From Lentzea sp. NEAU-D7 (lineage in GTDB: Bacteria > Actinomycetota > Actinomycetes > Mycobacteriales > Pseudonocardiaceae), in assembly GCF_026242055.1 (NCBI RefSeq), contig NZ_JAPJDL010000031.1:51438-115437 (forward strand): 64,000 bases of DNA, written 5' to 3'. Positions within the stretch are counted from its first letter, which is position 1, and every line of letters begins with the position of its first letter. The notes under the pieces are model-generated. The model did no database searches. It was not told where the DNA came from and saw only the letters and a list, made by a program, of their open reading frames with translations. A program made the position numbers and the translations under genes. Positions 23,678 through 30,757 of this stretch are shown piece by piece.

Positions 23678-24402
23678 TCTGCGTGGAGTTCACACCCGGC
23701 CTGCACCGCAAGGTGCCCGCGGAAGCCGTGCAGGGCTCGTCCGTGGGTGGGCCGGTCTCTGCCTCCAGGGGGACCCTCGACGCGTTGGTCGAGCGGACCA
23801 CCGGTGGCGTCAAGGAGCCGGTCGACCCGCCGGCACCCTCCTACTACTCGAGCCGCCCGCAGACAGCGGACGAGCACGTCGCGCGCGCTGTCGCCGGTGA
23901 TCGCGCCGCCGTCGAACGGCTGCTCGGCACCATCCGGCCGTTGATCGTGCGGTACTGCCGTGCGCGCGTCGGATCGTTCGCGTCGGCGGACGACGTGGCG
24001 CAGGACGTGTGCCTGGCCGTGCTGACCTCGTTGCCGTCGTACCGCGACCAGGGGCGTCCGTTCCTGGCGTTCGTCTACGGGATCGCGGCGCACAAGGTGG
24101 CCGACTCGTTCCGCAGCTTCTCGCGCAACCGCGCCGAGGCCGTGTCCGAGCTGCCGGAGTCGATGGACACCGCGGCCGGGCCTGAGCAGCGCGCGATGCA
24201 AGGAGAGCTCTCGGAGCAGATGGCGACGCTTCTGCGCGTGCTGCCCGAGAAGCAGCGCGAGATCGTCGTGCTGCGCGTGATGGTGGGGTTGTCGGCGGAG
24301 GAGACGGCCGAGGCGGTCGGGTCGACGCCGGGTGCGGTCCGGGTGGCCCAGCACCGCGCGCTGTCGCGGTTGCGCAAGGAGCTCAATACCGCCAGCGAGT
24401 GA
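23674..24402 (+). CDS. ECF sigma factor, SigD-like (copy 3) with N-terminal extension
   Basis: At 242 residues it is about 55 longer than the other two SigD-like proteins. The extra N-terminal part (VEFTPGLHRKVPAEAV ... PPAPSYYSSRPQT) is Pro/Ser/Tyr-rich and not a known sigma domain. Regions 2 and 4 again follow SigD (VRYCRARVG, ADDVAQDVCLAVLTSLP, AEETAEAVGSTPGAVRVAQHRALSRL). The GTG start overlaps the previous stop. The last 20 bases overlap the convergent glutamine-synthetase-like gene. The extension could be a regulatory tail; a later start near 23683 changes little. Confidence 0.9.
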   Translation: MICVEFTPGLHRKVPAEAVQGSSVGGPVSASRGTLDALVERTTGGVKEPVDPPAPSYYSSRPQTADEHVARAVAGDRAAVERLLGTIRPLIVRYCRARVGSFASADDVAQDVCLAVLTSLPSYRDQGRPFLAFVYGIAAHKVADSFRSFSRNRAEAVSELPESMDTAAGPEQRAMQGELSEQMATLLRVLPEKQREIVVLRVMVGLSAEETAEAVGSTPGAVRVAQHRALSRLRKELNTASE

Positions 24403-25693
24403 TGTTGGCGATGCCCTGCGGGCTCGCGTCCTTGTACCGCTCGATCTCGCCGCGCCGCACGTCGGCGATCGTGCCCGCCAGCTCCTGCCCGAACGCCTGG
24501 GTCAGCACGGCGTCCTTCTCGAACTCGTCGACGGCCTCCCTGAGCGACGTGGGCAGGCGCTGGACGTCGCCGAGCAGCGCCGGGTCGACGTTGAGGCCCT
24601 CGGGCAGCGCGGCTTGGGTGGCGATGCCGTCCAGACCGGCCGCGACCACACCCGCGACGACGAGGTAGGGGTTCGCGGTCAGGTCGAAGCACTTGATTTC
24701 CAGGTTGTCCCGGATCAGGCGCAGCGCCGTTTCGCGGTTCTCCTCGCCCCACGCCACGAACGGTGCGGCCCATGTGTTCGGCACGAGCCTGAGGTAGCTC
24801 GCGAGAGAGGGGGCACCGATCGCGCACAACGCGCGGAGGTGGTTGAGGACGCCCGCGCTGAACTGCTTCGCCTCGTCCTGGAAGCCGTCGAAGAGGTTCG
24901 TGCCGTCGCGCCAGAGGCTGAGGTGCAGGTGACCACCGTTGCCGACACCGCCGTTGACGACCTTGGGGGAGAACGACGGGCGCATGCCGTGCCGGATGGT
25001 GACGGCGCGGATGGTCTCCTTGACGAGCACGGCCGTGTCCGCGGCGGCCACGAGGTCCTCCGGCGCCGTGGAGACCTCGAACTGGCCGGCGGCGTACTCG
25101 GGGTGGAACTGGAGGACCTCGACGTCCTGCTGGTCCAGGGCTTCGAGGAGGTCGACGCAGTAGTCGGACAGCTCGACCTGGCGGGCGTGGCCGTACGCGG
25201 ACCCGCTGGTCGCGGGGACCCAGTCGTCGGTGCCGGTCCTGCCGAGGCACCACTCGATCTCGAAGCCCGCCTGGGCGGTGAGGCCCGCGTCGGCGAGGTT
25301 CTGGACGGCCTTGCGGGCCTGCAGGCGCTGGTCCATCGGGTAGGGGACACCGCTCTGGAAGTGGCGGTCGGCGGGGGCCCACGCCCAGCCCGGCTGGCCC
25401 GCGAGCACGGTGAGGCGGTCGAGGTCGGGGTGCAGCCGCAGGTCGCCGACCGGACCGCCGGCGAACCGGCCCTGGATGATGAAGTCGTCGAACAGGAAGA
25501 CGTCGAACACCGGTGACGCGCCCACGCCGTGCGCCGCCGCGTGCGCCAGCCTGCGCAGGGGGACGGACTTCGTGCGGAGGATGCCGCTGTTGTCGACCCA
25601 GGTGAGCGCCACGACGCTCACGTCCCGCGCGTTGAGCCCGTCGAAGAGCTCCGTCGCCCGATCGAACCGCTGGTCCCGTTCCGCAGAGTCCAC
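24383..25693 (-). CDS. Glutamine-synthetase-like gamma-glutamyl ligase
   Basis: The 436-residue GS-family protein has the beta-grasp start (VVALTWVDNSGILRTKSVPLRRL) and the catalytic-domain blocks AGFEIEWCLGR, HPEYAAGQFEVS and GNGGHLHLSLWRDGTNLF. It also has the ATP/glutamate block RLVPNTWAAPFVAWGEENRETALRLI. Sequence and lack of the adenylylation loop place it with GlnA4/PuuA/FluG-like enzymes that join glutamate to amines or other acceptors, rather than housekeeping GlnA. It starts with GTG at 25693, only 12 bases from the divergent amidohydrolase, which suggests a shared pathway. The acceptor is unknown. Confidence 0.88.
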   Translation of the reverse strand: MDSAERDQRFDRATELFDGLNARDVSVVALTWVDNSGILRTKSVPLRRLAHAAAHGVGASPVFDVFLFDDFIIQGRFAGGPVGDLRLHPDLDRLTVLAGQPGWAWAPADRHFQSGVPYPMDQRLQARKAVQNLADAGLTAQAGFEIEWCLGRTGTDDWVPATSGSAYGHARQVELSDYCVDLLEALDQQDVEVLQFHPEYAAGQFEVSTAPEDLVAAADTAVLVKETIRAVTIRHGMRPSFSPKVVNGGVGNGGHLHLSLWRDGTNLFDGFQDEAKQFSAGVLNHLRALCAIGAPSLASYLRLVPNTWAAPFVAWGEENRETALRLIRDNLEIKCFDLTANPYLVVAGVVAAGLDGIATQAALPEGLNVDPALLGDVQRLPTSLREAVDEFEKDAVLTQAFGQELAGTIADVRRGEIERYKDASPQGIANITRWRY

Positions 25694-25705
25694 GATCCTG
25701 AGGTT

Positions 25706-26803
25706 ATGGGCATCTTGCCGTTCGTCGCCGAACTCGGGCTGATAGATCACCATTGCCACGGTGTGCTGCGCACCGACAGCGCTCGTCCGGAGTTCGAGTC
25801 GTTGTTGCTGGAGGCCGATGCGGTGTCCCCGCTGGGCGGGTCGTTCTTCGACTCGGCCCTCGGGTTCGCGGTGCGGCGCTGGTGCGCGCCGTTGCTGGAC
25901 CTGCCCCGTCACGCGTCCGCCGACGAGTACCTCGAACGGCGGAACTCGTTGCACATCGCCGAAGTGTCGCGCACGTTCCTGATGGCGTCCGGGATCCACA
26001 CGTTCCTGGTGGACGGCGGGTTCCAGCCCGATCGGCTGCTGTCGGCGACCGAGCTGGCCGCGCTGGGCGGGGGTGTCGCGCACGACATCGTGCGCCTGGA
26101 GGCGCTGGCGGAGGCGGTGAGGCCTTCGGTCTCGCCCTCGGAGTTCGTCGACCTCGTCCGCTCGCGGCTCGCCTCGTCGTCGGCGGTGGGGGCGAAGTCC
26201 GTTGCGGCGTACCGGATCGGGCTGGGTCTTCCCGGTGTGCGACCTGCCGACGCGGAGGTGGAGCGCGCGGTGGCGGCGTGGTCATCCGGTCGGCTGGAGG
26301 ACCCGGTGGTGATCGCCTGGCTGGCCTGGGAGGCGTTGGACGCCGGGCTGCCGTTGCAGTTCCACGTGGGGTACGGCGACTCGGACCTCGATCTGCACTT
26401 GTGCGATCCGTCGTTGCTGACGCCGTTCCTGCGGGCGACCGCTGCTCTTGGTGTTCCGGTGTTGCTGCTGCACAACTACCCGTTCCACCGGCAGGCCGGG
26501 TACCTCGCGCAGGTGTTCCCGCACGTGTTCTGCGATCTCGGGCTGGCGACGCACGGGCTGGGGCATCAGGCTTCGCGGGTGTTCGCTGAGGCGTTGGAGA
26601 TCGTGCCGTACGGGAAGTTCCTGTTCTCCTCTGATGCCTTCGCTCTGCCCGAGTTGTACTACCTCGGCGCGTTGATGTTCCGGCGCGCGTTGTCGGACTT
26701 CTTGGCCGATGGGTTGCGGAGTGATGCGTTTGCGGACGACGACGCGCATCGCATCGCACGGCTCATAGCGTCGGAGAACGCCTCGCGGGTGTACAAACTG
26801 TAG
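25706..26803 (+). CDS. Amidohydrolase-2 family protein (FluG N-terminal-like)
   Basis: The 365-residue protein has a metal-dependent TIM-barrel hydrolase pattern: DHHCHGV near 14-20 (HxH-type metal ligands), LQFHVGYGDSDLDLHLCDPS in the middle, VLLLHNYPFHRQAGYLA, VFCDLGLATHG and FLFSSDAFALPELYYLGA with the late Asp ligand. Fungal FluG fuses such a domain to a GS domain, and here the two are separate but divergent neighbours. It may hydrolyse the gamma-glutamylated product or prepare a substrate. The ATG at 25706 is chosen because upstream sequence belongs to the other gene. The stop overlaps a likely dinB -10 (TAGGAT, 26801-26806). Confidence 0.85.
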   Translation: MGILPFVAELGLIDHHCHGVLRTDSARPEFESLLLEADAVSPLGGSFFDSALGFAVRRWCAPLLDLPRHASADEYLERRNSLHIAEVSRTFLMASGIHTFLVDGGFQPDRLLSATELAALGGGVAHDIVRLEALAEAVRPSVSPSEFVDLVRSRLASSSAVGAKSVAAYRIGLGLPGVRPADAEVERAVAAWSSGRLEDPVVIAWLAWEALDAGLPLQFHVGYGDSDLDLHLCDPSLLTPFLRATAALGVPVLLLHNYPFHRQAGYLAQVFPHVFCDLGLATHGLGHQASRVFAEALEIVPYGKFLFSSDAFALPELYYLGALMFRRALSDFLADGLRSDAFADDDAHRIARLIASENASRVYKL

Positions 26804-26811
26804 GATTTGCG

Positions 26812-26827
26812 TCGAACTCACGTTCGA
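26812..26827. promoter_or_regulatory. LexA-binding SOS box upstream of dinB
   Basis: TCGAACTCACGTTCGA is a perfect palindromic match to the actinobacterial SOS box TCGAAC-N4-GTTCGA. It lies 11 bases before the dinB ATG and just after a TAGGAT -10 candidate, so bound LexA would block early transcription. This predicts DNA-damage induction. Confidence 0.88.
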
Positions 26828-26838
26828 AAGGGGTGTTC

Positions 26839-28113
26839 ATGGGTCGCAGTGCGAACCTGCCACGCGGCCTGGTCGACCGGTTCCGTGCGCGTGATGGCGT
26901 CTGGCCTGACGACACGGGCTGCCGGATGCTGCACGTCGACATGGACGCCTTCTACGCGTCGGTGGAGATCCGCGAACGTCCTGAGCTTGAGTCCGTGCCC
27001 GTCGTGGTCGGTGGCGTCGGTGGGCGGGGCGTCGTGAGTTCCGCGAACTACCTCGCGCGTGAGTACGGCGTGCGTTCCGCGATGCCCACCGCGCACGCCC
27101 GCCGTCTGGCGCCTCACGCCGTGTACCTGCCGCCGCAGTTCGATCTCTACCAGGAGGTCTCGCGCGGGGTCATGGCGATCTTCCGCGACATCACCCCGCT
27201 GGTGGAGCCCTTGTCGCTGGACGAGGCCTTCCTCGACGTGGGTGGCGCGCTCCGCCGGCTCGGCCTGACACCCGGCGGCATCGGCGAGTTGATCAGGTCA
27301 CGTGTGCTGGCCGACCAGGGCGTGTCCTGTTCGGTCGGGGTGGCGTCGACGAAGTTCCTCGCGAAGCTCGCTTCGGGCATGTGCAAGCCCGACGGCATGA
27401 TGGTCGTCCCCGCTGCTGCTTCTCTCGAGTTCCTGCACCCGCTGCCGGTCTCCGCTTTGTGGGGCGTGGGCGCGAAGACCGCGGCGAGGCTGGAGGCGCT
27501 GGGCCTGGAGACCGTCGCCGACGTGGCCGCCATGCCTCTCCCGCGCCTGCGCCGCAAGATCGGCGTGGCGCTGGCGGAGCACCTGTACGCGCTGGCATCC
27601 GGGGTGGACGACCGCGCGGTGGTGCCGGAGTCGCGGGAGAAGTCGATCGGCGCAGAGGAGACCTTCGAGGTGGACGTCGCCGACCGCGCGCTGCTGCGCC
27701 GCGAGTTGCTGCGGCTGTCGGAGCGCTCGGCGGGTTCGTTGCGGGCCAAGGGTCTGCACGGCCGGACGGTGTCGATCAAGGTCCGCTTCTCCGACTTCAC
27801 GACGATCACCCGCTCCCGAACCCTGCCGGTGTCGACGGACGTGACCCAGGAGGTCTACCGGGTGGCCGCCGAGCTGCTGGACACCCAGGTCCCGCCCGGC
27901 GACGTTCGCCTGATCGGCGTCCGGATAGAGGGCCTTGACAACGCCGACTCCGCCCAGCAACTGATCTTCGACGCCCCAGAGCGAGGCTGGCGCGAAGCCG
28001 AACAAGCCGCCGACCAGGCCCGTTCCCGCTTCGGCTCGCTAGCCGTCCGTCCGGCTTCACTGCTCCGCGACAGTCCAGAAAGGACAGCGGACTTCGAACC
28101 GAAGCCCGAGTGA
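26839..28113 (+). CDS. dinB: DNA polymerase IV (Y family)
   Basis: The 424-residue error-prone translesion polymerase has palm motifs RMLHVDMDAFYASVE near 31-45 (first catalytic Asp) and PLSLDEAFLDV (Asp-Glu pair). It also has SCSVGVASTKFLAKLASG, a helix-hairpin-helix (LWGVGAKTAARLEALGL) and the little-finger domain to about 355. The C-terminal 60 residues (SAQQLIFDAPE) contain QLIF, a beta-clamp-binding type pentamer (consensus QLxLF). The ATG at 26839 follows AAGGGG at a normal distance. The 33-residue N-terminal lead before the palm is typical of actinobacterial DinB1. Confidence 0.95.
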   Translation: MGRSANLPRGLVDRFRARDGVWPDDTGCRMLHVDMDAFYASVEIRERPELESVPVVVGGVGGRGVVSSANYLAREYGVRSAMPTAHARRLAPHAVYLPPQFDLYQEVSRGVMAIFRDITPLVEPLSLDEAFLDVGGALRRLGLTPGGIGELIRSRVLADQGVSCSVGVASTKFLAKLASGMCKPDGMMVVPAAASLEFLHPLPVSALWGVGAKTAARLEALGLETVADVAAMPLPRLRRKIGVALAEHLYALASGVDDRAVVPESREKSIGAEETFEVDVADRALLRRELLRLSERSAGSLRAKGLHGRTVSIKVRFSDFTTITRSRTLPVSTDVTQEVYRVAAELLDTQVPPGDVRLIGVRIEGLDNADSAQQLIFDAPERGWREAEQAADQARSRFGSLAVRPASLLRDSPERTADFEPKPE

Positions 28114-28120
28114 TCGCGAC

Positions 28121-28147
28121 TTGTCCACAGCCACCGACTTGTCCACA
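28121..28147 (+). promoter_or_regulatory. Two DnaA boxes (TTGTCCACA)
   Basis: TTGTCCACA occurs at 28121-28129 and 28139-28147 in the same orientation, inside 13-base perfect repeats GACTTGTCCACAG spaced 18 bases apart. TTGTCCACA is the preferred DnaA box of high-GC actinobacteria. The pair lies just after dinB and 52 bases before the next start codon. They may couple the downstream gene, or DnaA titration, to replication. Confidence 0.6.
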
Positions 28148-28198
28148 GATCCCCGCACCCCCGAAATCCCCCGCCATCCCCAGCCCCACCATTGACCC

Positions 28199-28858
28199 AT
28201 GCGCCACCCCATCGACCTGGAAGCACTGGGCACCCTCTTCCTCCACCGAGTGGCCCCAGTGGCAGCCCTGATCCACATCGGACTGTCGTCGTCCCTGATC
28301 GACCAGCGCTCCCGCCCGGGCGGCCCCTGGCAGCGCCTGTTCCCCGGCATCTTCCTGCTGTCCAGAGCAGGCCCTTCCCGCGAACAGCTGGTGCAGGCGG
28401 CCCTGCTCTACGCGGGTGAGGGCGCGGTGCTCACCGCGTTCGACGCCCTCTACCTGCACGGCATGAGGTCGGTCCTGCCGACGGCGGACGCCATCCACGT
28501 CCTGGCCCCACGCCACTCCAGCGCCTGGGGCCACGGCACCCTGCGCCTGGAACGGACAGACCGCCTGCCCAAACCAGCCCTCCGCCGAGGCTTCCACGTG
28601 GCCCCGTTGGAACGCGCGGCGGTGGACGCGATCCGCCGAACCCGCTCGATCCCGGACACCAAGGCCATCCTCGACGAGGTGTCGCACTACGTCGGCATCC
28701 AGGCCCTCAGAGCCGAACTGGCCATGGCCCCGCGCAAGGGCACCACCCTGGCCCGCAAACTCCTGGGCGACTCCCCGGCCCGCCAGCTGGAACTGGCCGT
28801 GATGGACCACCGCCCACCGTCAGTCCCACAGGCCCGAACCCCACAACCAGTCGGCTGA
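28199..28858 (+). CDS. AbiEi-antitoxin-like / DUF protein
   Basis: The 219-residue protein has an N-terminal winged-helix-like segment with GLSSSLIDQRSRPGGPWQRLFPGIFLL, then AALLYAGEGAVLTAFDALYLHGM and a central IHVLAP strand. This order is typical of the many actinomycete AbiEi-like proteins related to type IV antitoxins. No AbiEii-type nucleotidyltransferase toxin is encoded next to it, so a toxin-antitoxin role is unsupported and it may be an orphan regulator. No Shine-Dalgarno precedes the ATG. Confidence 0.55.
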   Translation: MRHPIDLEALGTLFLHRVAPVAALIHIGLSSSLIDQRSRPGGPWQRLFPGIFLLSRAGPSREQLVQAALLYAGEGAVLTAFDALYLHGMRSVLPTADAIHVLAPRHSSAWGHGTLRLERTDRLPKPALRRGFHVAPLERAAVDAIRRTRSIPDTKAILDEVSHYVGIQALRAELAMAPRKGTTLARKLLGDSPARQLELAVMDHRPPSVPQARTPQPVG

Positions 28859-29638
28859 CCACCGGGCCCACAAGGCATCCAGGCACGGCCGCGCACTGCC
28901 TCGTGCTCTCCGCAGGGCGAGCCCGCCCCGCAGCGGCTTCGCCTCACGCCGACCCATCGTCCAGACAGCCGCGCCGGCGACGTCGTTCCAGCAGCGTCGC
29001 CCGGCCCGGTCCCGCAGTGTTGCCGCAAGGCAGTTCGGCAACCGGCCAACCGCTCCGCTCAACAATCTCGCCCAGCACCGTGTTCAGCAGCCAGACCACC
29101 AGCTCTGTCCAAGACCCTTGCCCCGCAACGGTGTTCGGCAGCGCCACGGCTCATGGGCCGAGCCGCGGGGGCGGACGGCCTCGGTCTGCAACTCACAGCC
29201 CTGCGGCAGCGCCGCACAGGAGTCCGGCAGCGGTGCCAACACCCATCCCATCGCCCACATCCACCAACTATCGCCCCAACCTGGACCCGCCCACCCGTAG
29301 CGGACACCAGCCAACCCAGCGCCGTGCCGCACCCGAAGCCGTCTGGCGCCGCACCCCATCTGGCGCCGCACCCGTATCCCACCCGCACCGCACCCGGCAC
29401 CGCACCCGCAACCCACCTGGCGCTGCAACCCACCTGGCGCTGCAACCTCACCGCTGCAACCTCACCTGGTGCTGCACCCGCATCCCACCCGGCACCCGGC
29501 ACCGCAGCCCCACCGCGCCCGGTGGCACCGCACCCACGCGCACCGGGCCCCGCACCACATCCCACGCGCACCTGGCACCCGCACCACACCCCCACCGGGT
29601 GCGGCACCCAAATCCAGCCACCACACCGAAAGGAGCCA
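28859..29638. repeat. Non-coding, strand-asymmetric degenerate repeat tract
   Basis: This 780-base stretch has no credible gene. From about 29240 it is G-poor and rich in CACC, CGCACC and CTGCAACC words on the plus strand. Two perfect 17-base tandem copies of CACCTGGCGCTGCAACC lie at 29414-29447, and TCTGGCGCCGCACCC occurs twice near 29339-29370. Open frames on both strands are low-complexity Pro/His/Thr or Gly/Cys products of the repeats. The minus strand carries many G3 runs that could form G-quadruplexes. Confidence 0.6.
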
Positions 29639-30739
29639 CTACCGAACCGGAGCCTTGACCCCTCTGCCCTTGGCCGCAGCCTTGACCGCGATTCCCCGCA
29701 GGCTCAAGAACTTCAGCCGAGGCTCCTCGAAGTAGTTCCAGGGCCCCGCGTCCGCCAACGCCCCCAAAGCCCGGAACTGCCCCACAGCCTCCTCGAACCG
29801 TTGCAGCTCAAGCAAAGCGTAGATCGCATACCCGCGGTCGTCCCGAAGCGCACAGGTGTCGGCACCCTCGTCCGCCAGCCGATCCAGCAGCGCGTCCAGG
29901 GCCCCGACAACGGCGGGCGACTTCCACACGTCAGGCGAGGTTGCTTCAGCCTCGTAGGCAGCCCGCAACGGCAGGGCCAGCAACTTGGGCGACTTGGCAG
30001 CGGCTTCGACCGCGAACGCCAAAGCCATCTCGTCCGACCCGTGCCACTTGCGGCACCAGTACTGCAGTGCCTGCGTGTGTCCGTTGTGGTGCAGGGGATC
30101 GCGCGACATCAGTTCCGCCCAGATCGCGCGGAACTCGTCGTGCTCTACCTGCAGGCCGCGGGCGAGGGTCAGCATCGTGGTCCACGGCGTCGGGTCGTCC
30201 GGCAGCACGGCGGCGGCGATGCCCGCTGCCTCGCGAGCCTCGAACAGGACGCGGTGGAAGCCCTCGAACTGTTCGCGGGTGGTCTGGGACGCGGTGGCGC
30301 TGCCGCGGATGTCCCAGGCGAGGGCGACCAGCGCCATCGCGTGCACGACGATCCAGTGCGGGTCGCCTGGGCGGGCGGTCTGCCAGGCGTCCATCCAGGC
30401 GTCGTCCTTGGCGGCGAGGTCGGCCAGGGCCCAGACGACGCGCTGGCGGCGGTCCCAGTCGCCGTGGGTCGACGTGACGAGGTCGGCCGCGTTCTCCCAG
30501 TTGCCGGCTCGGACGTCGTCCTTCACGGCGGCGAGGGCCAGGTCCTCGATCGGCGAGGTGGTGGTCACCTCGGCGTCGGGCACGAGGCCGTAGCGCTCCG
30601 GGTGGGTCTTCGGCAGCACGTACGACGCCACCACGTCGGAAGGGAGGTCGTCGATCTCCACGCCCAGCCGCTTCGCCTCGCGCATCAGGCGGACGACGGT
30701 GATGAGTTGCTTGGGCTTGAACAGAAGTGAGAGCACCAC
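29639..30739 (-). CDS. Hypothetical all-helical (TPR-like) cytosolic protein
   Basis: The 366-residue protein has no signal peptide or membrane segment. From residue 65 it is built of paired helices with TPR-like spacing (EDLALAAVKDDVRAGNWENAADLV, DRRQRVVWALADLAAKDDAWMDAWQTA, FHRVLFEAREAAGIAAAV, RGYAIYALLELQRFEEAVGQFRALGAL). The N-terminus (VLSLLFKPKQLITVVRLMREAKRLG) is basic and amphipathic. I do not recognise a specific family. It resembles proteins in actinomycetes that estimate workload-like repeats with no enzymatic motif, so a scaffold role is possible. It is 18 bases downstream of the M48 protease gene on the same strand. Confidence 0.6.
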   Translation of the reverse strand: MVLSLLFKPKQLITVVRLMREAKRLGVEIDDLPSDVVASYVLPKTHPERYGLVPDAEVTTTSPIEDLALAAVKDDVRAGNWENAADLVTSTHGDWDRRQRVVWALADLAAKDDAWMDAWQTARPGDPHWIVVHAMALVALAWDIRGSATASQTTREQFEGFHRVLFEAREAAGIAAAVLPDDPTPWTTMLTLARGLQVEHDEFRAIWAELMSRDPLHHNGHTQALQYWCRKWHGSDEMALAFAVEAAAKSPKLLALPLRAAYEAEATSPDVWKSPAVVGALDALLDRLADEGADTCALRDDRGYAIYALLELQRFEEAVGQFRALGALADAGPWNYFEEPRLKFLSLRGIAVKAAAKGRGVKAPVR

Positions 30740-30757
30740 GGGGTTCCTCCTGAACGC

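Noticed and set aside
28121..28147. Chromosomal origin of replication
   Set aside because: Only two DnaA boxes, no unwinding element and no dnaA, dnaN or rpmH nearby.
28199..28858. Type IV toxin-antitoxin system
   Set aside because: Only an AbiEi-like protein is present; no toxin gene adjoins it.
28903..29658. Pro/Thr/His-rich open frames in the repeat tract
   Set aside because: Composition follows the repeats, several frames are open at once, and there is no ribosome site or recognisable fold.
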